A DNA stretch of 64,000 bases from NCBI GenBank assembly GCA_963760985.1, contig CAVXFM010000015.1:310001-374000 (forward strand), given 5' to 3'. The translations under genes and the position numbers were made by a program. The notes under the pieces were generated by a model. That model ran no database searches. It was not told where the DNA came from and saw only the letters and a program-made list of their open reading frames with translations. The stretch comes from JACRDG01 sp963760985. GTDB taxonomy: Bacteria; Desulfobacterota; Desulfomonilia; Desulfomonilales; Desulfomonilaceae. Shown here piece after piece: positions 56,791-64,000 of this stretch; within the stretch, counting starts at the first letter, position 1; every line of letters starts with the position of its first letter.

Positions 56791-57234
56791 ATGAACACCG
56801 AGATGAGCGTAAAGATAGAGGTGCCCGCGGATCTCATATTGCTCAGACCGCTTGATGTGTTTGTCAGGCATCTGATCGAGGGGTTGCCTAATGGCGCGGT
56901 TTCAGAGGGACTGGCTGCCAACCTGGAACTGGTTTTTAATGAAGCTTTCATGAATATTCATGATCACGCGTACAGGTCACGCCCCATGGGCCCGGTGTCG
57001 ATAGAGATCTCCGTATCCTCGGAACGCGTGGAGTTTTGCTTCCAAGACGAAGGAGAAGGCTTCGATCCGGACCAGGTCAAGCTCCCAGACCCTGACGACC
57101 TGAGCGAGAGAGGGCGAGGTGTCTGGCTGATGCGCCAGTTCATGGACGAGTTCGTGTATCGGAGAGACCAGAACGGTAAGAACGTATTGAGGCTGGTCAA
57201 GCGCCTTCCCCACCACTGCGAGTGTGCCGAGTAG
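56791..57234 (+). CDS. Anti-sigma factor serine kinase (RsbW/HATPase)
   Basis: The 147-residue protein has the GHKL ATP-binding motifs of RsbW-type kinases: LELVFNEAFMNIHDHAYRS (N box), CFQDEGEGFDPDQVK (G1, DxGxG as DEGEG) and SERGRGVWLMRQFMDE (G2). It phosphorylates the STAS partner and binds a sigma factor or other target. The target sigma factor gene is not in the window. It follows the STAS gene after 221 bases. Confidence 0.9.
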   Translation: MNTEMSVKIEVPADLILLRPLDVFVRHLIEGLPNGAVSEGLAANLELVFNEAFMNIHDHAYRSRPMGPVSIEISVSSERVEFCFQDEGEGFDPDQVKLPDPDDLSERGRGVWLMRQFMDEFVYRRDQNGKNVLRLVKRLPHHCECAE

Positions 57235-57577
57235 GATGCAGGAACGCAATCGCGCGTCCTGCACCCGCATTACAAGGGGAAACTATACTCCCGGTCAAAA
57301 GCTTTGTGGGTTAGATCCTTCTCATACCATTCACTTTCAAATGGGTCACTTGGTTGCGGCGTCGAGCTGGGGATCTCATTCGCTACGGACGACGCAAGGC
57401 CGTCTGATCACTTCGCTCATGAGACCCCCAGCCCTGTAATCCCACTTGGTTGCACGCGAATCCTTCTCAGGTGTCGGGAGGTCTTCACCGCGAGCGACGC
57501 GGGCCCGCAGAATCTGCGTTCAGGAGACCTCTCTCCGCGGGGAGAGGCTCCTCAAAAGTGCGCGAAACGCCATAGGC
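57235..57577. other. Intergenic region filled by repeats
   Basis: A 343-base gap containing repeat copy 5 (57369-57437) and a degenerate piece (57490-57530). No gene recognised. Confidence 0.5.
57369..57437 (-). repeat. MITE/REP-like dispersed repeat, copy 5
   Basis: The reverse complement contains TCTCATGAGCGAAGTGATCA followed by GACGGCCTTGCGTCGTCCGT, matching the cores at 2551, 13912 and 49889. Confidence 0.8.
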
Positions 57578-58051
57578 TTACCGGCCAGGAGTGGGCTTCC
57601 CCCCGGGTGATGGGGGCTGCGCCTGCTCCGGAACCCTGATCGTTGCCGGCCCCTGTCCAGGCTGCGCCACTCCCATGCTGGCAAAGATCTCGACGATCTG
57701 TGCTCGTTCCAGCGTACCTTCGTGTCTGAAAAACTCTTTGCCGTCTGCGTTCAGAAACACCTGGGTCGGCATCATACGAATGCGAAAATCCCGCACCAGC
57801 TTCCTGTTGGCATCCATATCCACGGACGTGACCACCGCCTTGCCCGCGTACGCTCGGGACATATCCGCGAGAATCGGTTTCACGTACTTACACGGTATGC
57901 ACCACCCTCGCCCGAATTCCAAAAGGGCCGGCATTCTTTTGGCCGCGAGTGCGTGTAAATCGATTTTCGCATCCGCCGCGCCACAGGGAGCCACCGCTGT
58001 ATACAAAAGCGTGACCATGCATAACCAGAGAACCTTGTGCAGGCTTCTCAT
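57578..58051 (-). CDS. Thioredoxin-fold periplasmic protein
   Basis: The 157-residue protein has a signal peptide (VLWLCMVTLLYTAVAPCGAADA) and a thioredoxin domain with the redox site RGWCIPCKYV and the cis-proline region RIRMMPTQVFLNADG. It is probably a periplasmic disulfide reductase. The C-terminus is Pro-rich. It lies downstream of the DUF3124 gene (about 110 bases apart) on the same strand. Confidence 0.88.
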   Translation of the reverse strand: MRSLHKVLWLCMVTLLYTAVAPCGAADAKIDLHALAAKRMPALLEFGRGWCIPCKYVKPILADMSRAYAGKAVVTSVDMDANRKLVRDFRIRMMPTQVFLNADGKEFFRHEGTLERAQIVEIFASMGVAQPGQGPATIRVPEQAQPPSPGGKPTPGR

Positions 58052-58164
58052 TCGCTCTATTCCTCCTCGTTTCTTTCAGTTTCACGCGGCCAGGCACTCA
58101 ATATTGCAAAGAGTTTTGTCCGCATGATACGTCTTGGGTGCCGGAAGGACCCTTGCCTTCTTTC

Positions 58165-58675
58165 TCACTTTGCCTTCTCTGAGCTGTCCTTGATAATTCG
58201 GCCTCGGGAAATGAATGAGATCCCCTGACCGGATCGGTCGCCGATGATGATTCCCTCGATTACGGGTTCATTCATTTCCTTGGCTGACTTCCATCGCACG
58301 ATGAACGAGGGATACAATCCGCCGCTCATGTCTGATGATTTGATGAAGAAATCCGTTGCTGCCAAGGGATCGAGTCGCACGGGAGCGTTCAGAAATCGCC
58401 TGACGAGCTTGCCGTCGGTTCCATGAAAGTCCACGGTAAGAATGGTCATCGAGTGGACCGTATCGGTGTTCCGAATGCAAAGCGTGGCTGCCAGCGGAAA
58501 TGAACTCCCTTGTTCACCGATCCGCACCGCATTGTACCCAGGCACGTACACGGTTTGCCCAAGCGACAGGCTCGGTCCTTGTGCGCACACACTCCCCGCG
58601 TGCAGCACGCACGCCATCAACAGAAACGATCATCAACAGCGCGAATATGCTCGTGAATCCCCTTATCGCTTTCAT
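58165..58675 (-). pseudogene. DUF3124-like secreted protein, one frameshift
   Basis: The corrected protein is about 169 residues. A signal peptide MKAIRGFTSIFALLMIVS starts at ATG 58675; an extra base near 58628-58632 shifts the frame, and removing it gives LMACVLHAGSVCAQGPSLSL and then QTVYVPGYNAVRIGEQG, a beta-rich domain with TLCIRNTD and IKSSDMSGGLYPSFIVRW, matching DUF3124 proteins. The function is unknown. It lies 91 bases before the antiporter end in the same orientation. Confidence 0.7.
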
Positions 58676-58766
58676 TGCCGCCTCCTGGTTCAATCCTTTG
58701 CCAATACGCACCACATGAGCACCCGACGGTGAGGCCCTTCGCCCGATTGACTCCCCGAACCACGGT

Positions 58767-60767
58767 TCACGCATTCACGCGCGGGCTGCGGGAAAACAAA
58801 TGGGCTGCCCCGCTGATTTGCTCGGGCTGGCCAAGGATTGTGAGCAAGTCTTTCCCTCTGATTTCCTCGTCTCCGGTGGGATTGGCGATCAGGACCGCGT
58901 CCCTTCGTATTGCCACCACGGAGATTCCGTATGTCTTCCGAATATTCAATCCTGCAAGAGACTGTCCCACTGCCGGCGCCCTGGGGTCGACCTTCACGGA
59001 TGTTACCTCCACGTCCGACAAGTGCAGATTGAGATCCGACATGGTGGGAAAGTCGTCCGCACGTCCGCGGAACATGCGGTAGTGGTCGGCCCGAATCTTG
59101 GAGACAAAGTGTGCGATATCGTCCTGCGGGACCAGGTAATTGGTCAGAACCCGAGCAAGCACTTCAATCGAAGTCCCGTAGTCTTCAGGAACCACCTCGG
59201 CAGCACCGAGTTGGGTCAGATGTTCCATTTCCGAAGCAAATCGTGTGCGCGCAACGATGTGCAAGCTAGGGTTCAGGTGGAGTGCCCGGTCTATGATCCG
59301 TTCCGCTGCCGATGCATCGGAAATCGCTATCACCAGGACACGTGCGTATTTGATCCCTGCATGATCGAGCACAGGGTCTTGAGTGGCGTCGCCGTAAAAG
59401 ATCGGTAGTCCCTTGACTTTCTCAGACTGAACCGTAGTGGGATTGAGTTCAATGATGACTCGAGAAATACCGGCTGCGGACGTCGCTTGGTTCAGGTTCC
59501 TCCCGGTGAGGCCGAATCCCACAATAATAACGTGATTCCGAAGGCTAGGCTCTTCCACAGGCGTGGTCGAAGGACTGAGCCCCGTCTTGAAGCGCCCAGA
59601 AAATGGAAGCCTTAAGGCCAAGGCCGCGATATGTTCCCCTCCGGCCAACAGAAACGGAGTGGCTATCATGGTCATCACCGATACCCCGAGGAAGAACTGA
59701 TACACCGGAGGACCAATGAGGCCCAGACTCGCTCCGCGTTCCGAAAGAACAAAGGAGAATTCGCCAATCTGACCTAGAGCAAGCCCGGCAAGTACCGCGG
59801 TCCGAAAGGGGAACCCCAGGAATACCGCTGACATTCCTGCGGCGATGGATTTCACTACAATCACAGCCCCGGCCGCTGCGAGCAAAACGATCGCGTGGTC
59901 CCACACATACGAGACGTCCAGCAACATGCCGATGGACACAAAGAAAAAGCTCATAAAAAGGTCTCGGAAAGGCAGAACATTCCCCAGAGCCTGATGGCCG
60001 TATTCCGATTCCGAGACGATGAGCCCTGCCAAGAAAGCCCCCAATGCCAGCGAAAGGCCCATACCCCCTGTCAGCCATGTCACACTCAGGGCGATCACCA
60101 CGATTCCCAGGAGAAACAGTTCCGGGCTCCGGAGTCTCGCCACCAGATAGAGGGCTTTTGGCACAACCCATCTGGTTGCCACGACAACCCCGAAAAAAAC
60201 CGCCGCGGCTTTCAACGCCAGCAAAGGCAGTGCAACAGCCACGTTGCCGCCCACCCCTGCCAGGATAGGGGTCAGCAACATGAGCGGGACCACCATAATA
60301 TCCTGGAATACCAGAATCCCTATTGACAGACGTCCATGCGGGCTCTCTGCCGCGGCGCTGTCCTGAAGCAATTTCAAAACGATTGCCGTGCTGCTGAGAG
60401 CCAGGAGAAAGCCGAGGAAAAGGGATTGGTTTGCGGGCAAACCGCTCATGAAGGCCAATAAGGCACCCGCTAAGACCGTGGCCACCACTTGAAACGACCC
60501 ACCCTGGAGCGCCAGGACTTTGATCTCCATGACCCGCTTCAGCGAGAATTCGAGACCAATGGAAAAGAGCAGACATATCACGCCAATTTCTGCAAAGCCG
60601 TGGATCTGCGCCCCATCGACTACCAAGGCCAGCCCCGTTGGTCCTGCCAGAATTCCGGTGAGGAGAAATCCTACGATGGTGGGGATGGACAAACTACGGC
60701 ACACGAACGCGACGATCAACGCAAGCCCGCAAATCACCAGTAGGTCTTTGAGAAACGGCAATTCCAT
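58767..60767 (-). CDS. Monovalent cation:proton antiporter-2 (CPA2/KefB-like) with RCK domains
   Basis: The 666-residue protein has about 12 hydrophobic segments (residues ~5-385) of the CPA2 fold, a TrkA-N domain at about 410-525 (HVIIVGFGLTGRNLNQATSA for nucleotide binding), and a TrkA-C domain near 580-660 (LAGLNIRKTYGISVVAIRRD). It exports K+ or Na+ in exchange for protons, possibly gated by NAD(H) or glutathione adducts. AAGAGGA precedes the ATG at 60767. It is the largest protein in this part of the window. Confidence 0.93.
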   Translation of the reverse strand: MELPFLKDLLVICGLALIVAFVCRSLSIPTIVGFLLTGILAGPTGLALVVDGAQIHGFAEIGVICLLFSIGLEFSLKRVMEIKVLALQGGSFQVVATVLAGALLAFMSGLPANQSLFLGFLLALSSTAIVLKLLQDSAAAESPHGRLSIGILVFQDIMVVPLMLLTPILAGVGGNVAVALPLLALKAAAVFFGVVVATRWVVPKALYLVARLRSPELFLLGIVVIALSVTWLTGGMGLSLALGAFLAGLIVSESEYGHQALGNVLPFRDLFMSFFFVSIGMLLDVSYVWDHAIVLLAAAGAVIVVKSIAAGMSAVFLGFPFRTAVLAGLALGQIGEFSFVLSERGASLGLIGPPVYQFFLGVSVMTMIATPFLLAGGEHIAALALRLPFSGRFKTGLSPSTTPVEEPSLRNHVIIVGFGLTGRNLNQATSAAGISRVIIELNPTTVQSEKVKGLPIFYGDATQDPVLDHAGIKYARVLVIAISDASAAERIIDRALHLNPSLHIVARTRFASEMEHLTQLGAAEVVPEDYGTSIEVLARVLTNYLVPQDDIAHFVSKIRADHYRMFRGRADDFPTMSDLNLHLSDVEVTSVKVDPRAPAVGQSLAGLNIRKTYGISVVAIRRDAVLIANPTGDEEIRGKDLLTILGQPEQISGAAHLFSRSPRVNA

Positions 60768-60883
60768 CGGTTCCTCTTCAGAGACTTGCAGTTCTCTTCA
60801 TCAAAGCCGCACACGGCCCGATCGTGGCACCCAGTGCTCCGTGCTTGCTCTTCAGTCCCGCAGGGTCTCGGAAATCACCGCGG

Positions 60884-61090
60884 CTAAGAACGATCTTCCT
60901 GTTCCTGGCCCACTTCCTGTTCAGCCTGAGAAAATTCATCCGTGTGGATACGTTCTACGACCCCGCCTCCCAAGAGTTTTTCAAGATCCTGGGTCAGAGC
61001 CAGGCATTTCTCACCCTTCACCCCGCGCACCTCGAGCTTTACGGTACCATCGGGTTTCAGAATGACTTCAATCTCCTGGATTTCGCTCAT
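60884..61090 (-). CDS. DUF2997-family protein
   Basis: This 68-residue protein contains EIEVILKPDGTVKLEVRGVKGEKCLALTQ, the small beta-hairpin and Cys-bearing motif of DUF2997, and a Gln/Glu-rich tail. DUF2997 genes are often beside DUF1257 (ycf35-type) genes; here it is 42 bases downstream of that gene. The function is unknown, with possible peptide binding. GGAGGG precedes the ATG. Confidence 0.8.
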   Translation of the reverse strand: MSEIQEIEVILKPDGTVKLEVRGVKGEKCLALTQDLEKLLGGGVVERIHTDEFSQAEQEVGQEQEDRS

Positions 61091-61132
61091 GAGCCCTCCA
61101 GTCTGCGGTTATTCATGCCGCGACGGATGAAA

Positions 61133-61516
61133 TCAGGTCATCCGCCTTACGGTGATGCGAATGGTGTGGTCAGCCTGCAGTTCTTCTTCCACCACGGTGA
61201 AGTCCTGTTGTGCGAGCTGCTCCATGGCAACCCGATACGCGTACCTCTGGGTGATGCGGCCCAAGAACTCGCTCTGATTGATTTCCTTGATGCCGTACCA
61301 GTCGCCCACCAGTTCGTACGTCTCACCCTGTTTGCGAAAACCGATCTGATAATCAGGGTTGGAGGTAGGTATGCGAATCTCGACCGGGCAGCGAATGCCC
61401 TCGTACCCGCGGATCTCCACGGTCCCTTCCTCGTATTGGATCTCCAGATCCTTCAGGGCTTGCGTGAGATGCTCCCTGGAGACGATGCGGGTCTTGAGTG
61501 TGGTGAAATGAGACAT
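61133..61516 (-). CDS. DUF1257 (Ycf35-like) protein
   Basis: The 127-residue protein starts MSHFTTLKTRIVSREHLTQA, the standard DUF1257 N-terminus, followed by KDLEIQYEEGTVEIRGYEG, IGFRKQGETYELVGDWYGI and QRYAYRVAMEQLAQQDFTVV. The Ycf35 homologue in cyanobacteria and plastids has unknown function. GGAGTG precedes the ATG at 61516; longer upstream starts overlap the Hsp70 gene end. It follows the Hsp70-like gene. Confidence 0.88.
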   Translation of the reverse strand: MSHFTTLKTRIVSREHLTQALKDLEIQYEEGTVEIRGYEGIRCPVEIRIPTSNPDYQIGFRKQGETYELVGDWYGIKEINQSEFLGRITQRYAYRVAMEQLAQQDFTVVEEELQADHTIRITVRRMT

Positions 61517-61680
61517 GTTGCACTCCTCGGCAGATGCGTATCCGAGACTATCATCGTGATCCTGACTAGCGCTGCGAGCCTGATTCGGTAGGTTGTCCCG
61601 GGCAAACCGGGTGGAAAGTTGTCGGAATCGGAGTCGTCGTGCCTCGTGTTTAGGAGGGCATTGCGTGACGCCACCGTCTT

Positions 61681-63270
61681 TCAGCTCAATTTGATCAAGG
61701 GATGATCCTTCATGAGGATCCTTCCTGTGTGCAGGTCTTTCACGTGTACGCACAGGCGTTTGTTCCCATCGATCGAAAACTGCACCGGGAAGCGCTTTTC
61801 ACCTCGCCGCGCGTGGGGCTGCGCCTGAATGAACGTGGGGCATTTTTCGTTCATCCAAAAGCGGCTGAAAACCTCGGGTTCCTCCCGCTTTTGGAACCTG
61901 GCGCCGCCTGTCGGATCGAATACGAGATCCAATACCGGGCCGTCGCCACCCAAAAAGCATTCCTTACGCCCTATTTCGTAGATGTCCAGCCCCAGGTATT
62001 CCTGCCCGTCGTGGGACGCGGTTATTGTGACCTGGCGAATGGGCCCGTTGGTGGGATAGGGAGTTCCCGCAGCAACGATCATGAGAAAATCGTGCTCGCC
62101 CTTTTCGCGATTATAGTATCGCAGCGCATAATCGTGCTGAATGTGATCGTACAGCGCCACGCCGCCCACAAAAGCGGCTGCGCCCAAGGCCACCGCGTCC
62201 AGCGGTCGGTGCGCTTTGACGATTCCCCCGAACATCTGGCGGACAGACCGCCGCACGCTGGGGATGAGACTGGACCCGCCTACGAGCAGAACCGAGTCAA
62301 TGTGTTCGGTTCCGTACCCTCGCTCTTTTGCGTCCGCGAGCGCGCGATTCACCGTCCGCTGTACCACTTCAAACAGGCCGTTTTCTTCGAGGAGATCCTC
62401 GAAGGAGGAGCGAGAATACTCGCCGAAAATGACCTCGCCGGTGCGCGGGTCTGCCACGGTGATCTCCGCCTTGTCCGCGACGGTTAGGGATTCCTTGGCC
62501 CGTTCCACCTCCATCAGCAACAGCCCCGAGAGATGTCTCACTTCTTCCGGTTGCTTACCATTGCGCGTCAACAAATCCCGGTACAGCCATTGATCGATGC
62601 TTGTCCCGCCGATTTCCGCTCCGCCTTTGCCCAGGACCGAACACCGTGCACCGCAGGCTGCATCTTTTTCCATCCGGACCACGGACACGTCCAGGGTGCC
62701 TCCGCCAAAGTCAAACACCATGTACGCAGAGTCAGGCTGGAGCCGCACCCCGTAACCGAGCGCGGCAGCAGAGGCCTCATCGAGCAGGCGGTACCGGCGT
62801 ATTCCCGCGGTCTCGCAGACGCGAGTAAGCCAGTCCTGATAGTGCTCAAAGGCTTCCACCGGAACGGTGAAGGCGACTTCCTCGTCTCCCAGGTCGATCG
62901 CTTCGGTCGCGTACACCAGCACGCGCACGAGAAAATCAGCGCCTGCTTCGGAAACCTTGATGGAGCGATCATCCACACGGCGGGGTATTTCGAGCCGGTT
63001 GGAGATGTACCGCTTCATCCAGCGGAACGTGGTCGCGGCATCGGCCAGACCTCGATCTTTTACTTGTTTTCCTACCCACAACTGCCTGCCCGCGTAACTC
63101 ACCAGAGACGGCACGTACGGCACCTCCACCACCTGATGGTCAGAATCTTCGTACCGTGCGGTCAGGGATACGTCCGGGATGAGCAGCGGCTTGGCTTGCC
63201 CGCGCACGTCATCCCATACTGCCGCGCGCGTGTTGGAAGTTCCGAAATCTATTGCCAGCCTGCCTGCCAC
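61681..63270 (-). CDS. Divergent Hsp70-family chaperone
   Basis: The 529-residue protein has the actin-like ATPase motifs: phosphate 1 IDFGTSNTRAAVWDD (residues ~7-21), phosphate 2 YMVFDFGGGTLDVSVVRM, connect EASAAALGYG and adenosine LVGGSSLIPSVRRSVRQMFG. It is shorter than DnaK (about 640): the C-terminal substrate domain is reduced, and no EEVD-like tail is present. A GTG start at 63270 is preceded two bases earlier by the GrpE-like stop, so the genes are coupled. It belongs to the non-canonical Hsp70s (HscC/DnaK-like 'Hsp70 family protein') of unknown client. Confidence 0.88.
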   Translation of the reverse strand: MAGRLAIDFGTSNTRAAVWDDVRGQAKPLLIPDVSLTARYEDSDHQVVEVPYVPSLVSYAGRQLWVGKQVKDRGLADAATTFRWMKRYISNRLEIPRRVDDRSIKVSEAGADFLVRVLVYATEAIDLGDEEVAFTVPVEAFEHYQDWLTRVCETAGIRRYRLLDEASAAALGYGVRLQPDSAYMVFDFGGGTLDVSVVRMEKDAACGARCSVLGKGGAEIGGTSIDQWLYRDLLTRNGKQPEEVRHLSGLLLMEVERAKESLTVADKAEITVADPRTGEVIFGEYSRSSFEDLLEENGLFEVVQRTVNRALADAKERGYGTEHIDSVLLVGGSSLIPSVRRSVRQMFGGIVKAHRPLDAVALGAAAFVGGVALYDHIQHDYALRYYNREKGEHDFLMIVAAGTPYPTNGPIRQVTITASHDGQEYLGLDIYEIGRKECFLGGDGPVLDLVFDPTGGARFQKREEPEVFSRFWMNEKCPTFIQAQPHARRGEKRFPVQFSIDGNKRLCVHVKDLHTGRILMKDHPLIKLS

Positions 63271-63272
63271 TA

Positions 63273-63800
63273 TTAATTGAGCCTTTCCACCAGAGCTTTC
63301 CTGATGATATGACCTTTGTACCGATACCCGATCAATCTTACCACCACTGCCTCACCGGGAGAGAAAGATAAATCCGCAGCAAGCGGCTCACAGACATGGG
63401 GATCGAAGGAAACCTCTTTGCCGAACGCGGCAATGGGTTCCAAACCTGACATTTCCACTGCTTTCGCGAGCTGCCTCGCGAGGGCCATGACGCTCGCGGC
63501 CGAGATGTCCCGCCCCGATTCCATGAGCGCGGCCTGCATGCGCAATTGAGACAAAGCCGGAGCAAGATCGATAAACAAGTCCTCCAGGGGATCGTTCATC
63601 CGGTGCACCGCTTCGACGTCGTTCTCCTCGATTCTTGCCCGACACAGAGCCAGAGATTCTGTCGCGTCATGCAAGTCCAGTTTGATTACCGCGAGTTCTC
63701 GCTTCACAGCCACCAGTTCCTCGCGCACGGCCTGCGTTTCAACCGACGGTCTGCCTAACAGCGCGCACCATGCATCAGCAAGACGATCGAACACTCTCAT
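63273..63800 (-). CDS. GrpE-like nucleotide exchange factor
   Basis: The chosen 175-residue form starts MRVFDRLADAWCALL at 63800, with a helical region (about 25-90) of coiled-coil character and a C-terminal GrpE-like beta domain: GLEPIAAFGKEVSFDPHVCEP, GEAVVVRLIGYRYKGHIIRKAL. GrpE accelerates ADP release from Hsp70. GGGGAT lies before this ATG; a start at 63806 is possible. The stop is directly before the Hsp70 start, supporting functional pairing with this Hsp70, not the housekeeping one. Confidence 0.8.
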   Translation of the reverse strand: MRVFDRLADAWCALLGRPSVETQAVREELVAVKRELAVIKLDLHDATESLALCRARIEENDVEAVHRMNDPLEDLFIDLAPALSQLRMQAALMESGRDISAASVMALARQLAKAVEMSGLEPIAAFGKEVSFDPHVCEPLAADLSFSPGEAVVVRLIGYRYKGHIIRKALVERLN

Positions 63801-63927
63801 TTTCATCCCCGGTAACCCCACTTTTGAGAGAACACACCTCTGCAAGAATTCGGACCATGCCTGCGATGACGCAACGCCATTCCGCGATAGGGTGATTGAC
63901 ATGCAAAAGCAGGCTCTTTCTCGGCCC

Positions 63928-64000
63928 TCACCAGACTTCACCCTCCTGCCGCGCGTCCTTCACCCTCTTTTCCATGGCCTCCAGGAGTTCCAGCTCTCTC
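63928..64000 (-). CDS. C-terminal end of an unidentified protein, cut by window edge
   Basis: The minus strand entering from the right edge reads RELELLEAMEKRVKDARQEG and ends EVW before a TGA at 63930-63928. It is a helical, charged C-terminus of about 23 residues. It lies 127 bases upstream of the GrpE-like start and likely belongs to the same operon. No family can be named. Confidence 0.5.
   Translation of the reverse strand, partial: RELELLEAMEKRVKDARQEGEVW

Noticed and set aside
56571..56855. 94-residue open frame between the STAS and RsbW genes
   Set aside because: It overlaps the RsbW start, is Arg-rich and lacks a ribosome binding site.
61517..61680. Possible CIRCE or heat-shock element upstream of the DUF1257 gene
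   Set aside because: No TTAGCACTC/GAGTGCTAA pair was found; only an ordinary ribosome binding site.

Overview
The window looks like chromosomal DNA of a strictly anaerobic, GC-rich deltaproteobacterium (Desulfobacterota), plausibly close to Desulfomonile or Syntrophobacter. This is inferred from gene content: a large multiheme cytochrome c, a NapH-type ferredoxin, a ferredoxin:thioredoxin reductase catalytic subunit, a sigma-54 activator beside cytochrome bd oxidase, a short form of N-acetylglutamate synthase, hydantoinase/acetophenone-carboxylase-type subunits and several AMP-forming CoA ligases. There are no phage genes, transposases, CRISPR arrays, rRNAs or tRNAs that I could recognise.

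Layout. 0-5 kb: folC (cut by the left edge), a small membrane protein, a HEPN/MNT toxin-antitoxin pair, rarA (broken) and nadK. 5-10.3 kb: a PAS/AAA+/Fis sigma-54 activator followed by cydAB. 10.3-19.5 kb: a PilZ protein, a UbiA-family prenyltransferase, a thiolase, a TAXI-type binding protein, and a CAP-domain/lipoprotein/MFS operon. 19-25.5 kb: a GNAT acetyltransferase with recN on the minus strand; rmlA, rmlC, rmlB and ispG on the plus strand. 25.8-31.6 kb: an acyl-CoA synthetase, an unknown acidic protein and a 757-residue polytopic protein. 31.7-38.9 kb: a redox/envelope region with a cytochrome-b C-terminal-type subunit, a c-type cytochrome with at least 11 hemes, a PhnD-like binding protein, a NapH-like ferredoxin and a probable outer-membrane protein. 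39-47 kb (minus strand): hyuA-hyuB-CoA ligase-gamma-glutamylcyclotransferase, then ftsY-yjbQ. 47-57.5 kb: an amidase, FTR catalytic subunit, HAD phosphatase, TPR protein, cbpM-dnaJ and an RsbU/STAS/RsbW partner switch. 57.5-64 kb (minus strand): a thioredoxin, a DUF3124 protein, a CPA2 antiporter with RCK domains, and a chaperone module of DUF2997, DUF1257, a divergent Hsp70 and a GrpE-like protein.

Two things cut across the window. First, about ten otherwise well-conserved genes are interrupted by single-base indels, mostly one extra base, and two more carry in-frame stop codons. This looks more like the error profile of an unpolished long-read assembly than pseudogenisation. I give whole-gene spans for these and list the break sites. 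Second, intergenic regions carry two families of dispersed repeats: a 70-140 bp MITE/REP-like element with six clear copies plus degenerate ones, and a second short family with GGTTCACCGCGAGGGA and CAAGGCACAAAGACAC-type motifs.

The best candidates for under-described biology are the Hsp70/GrpE/DUF1257/DUF2997 module at the right edge, the cytochrome-b-C-terminal plus multiheme cytochrome pair with its neighbours, and the hyuAB-ligase-cyclotransferase cluster.
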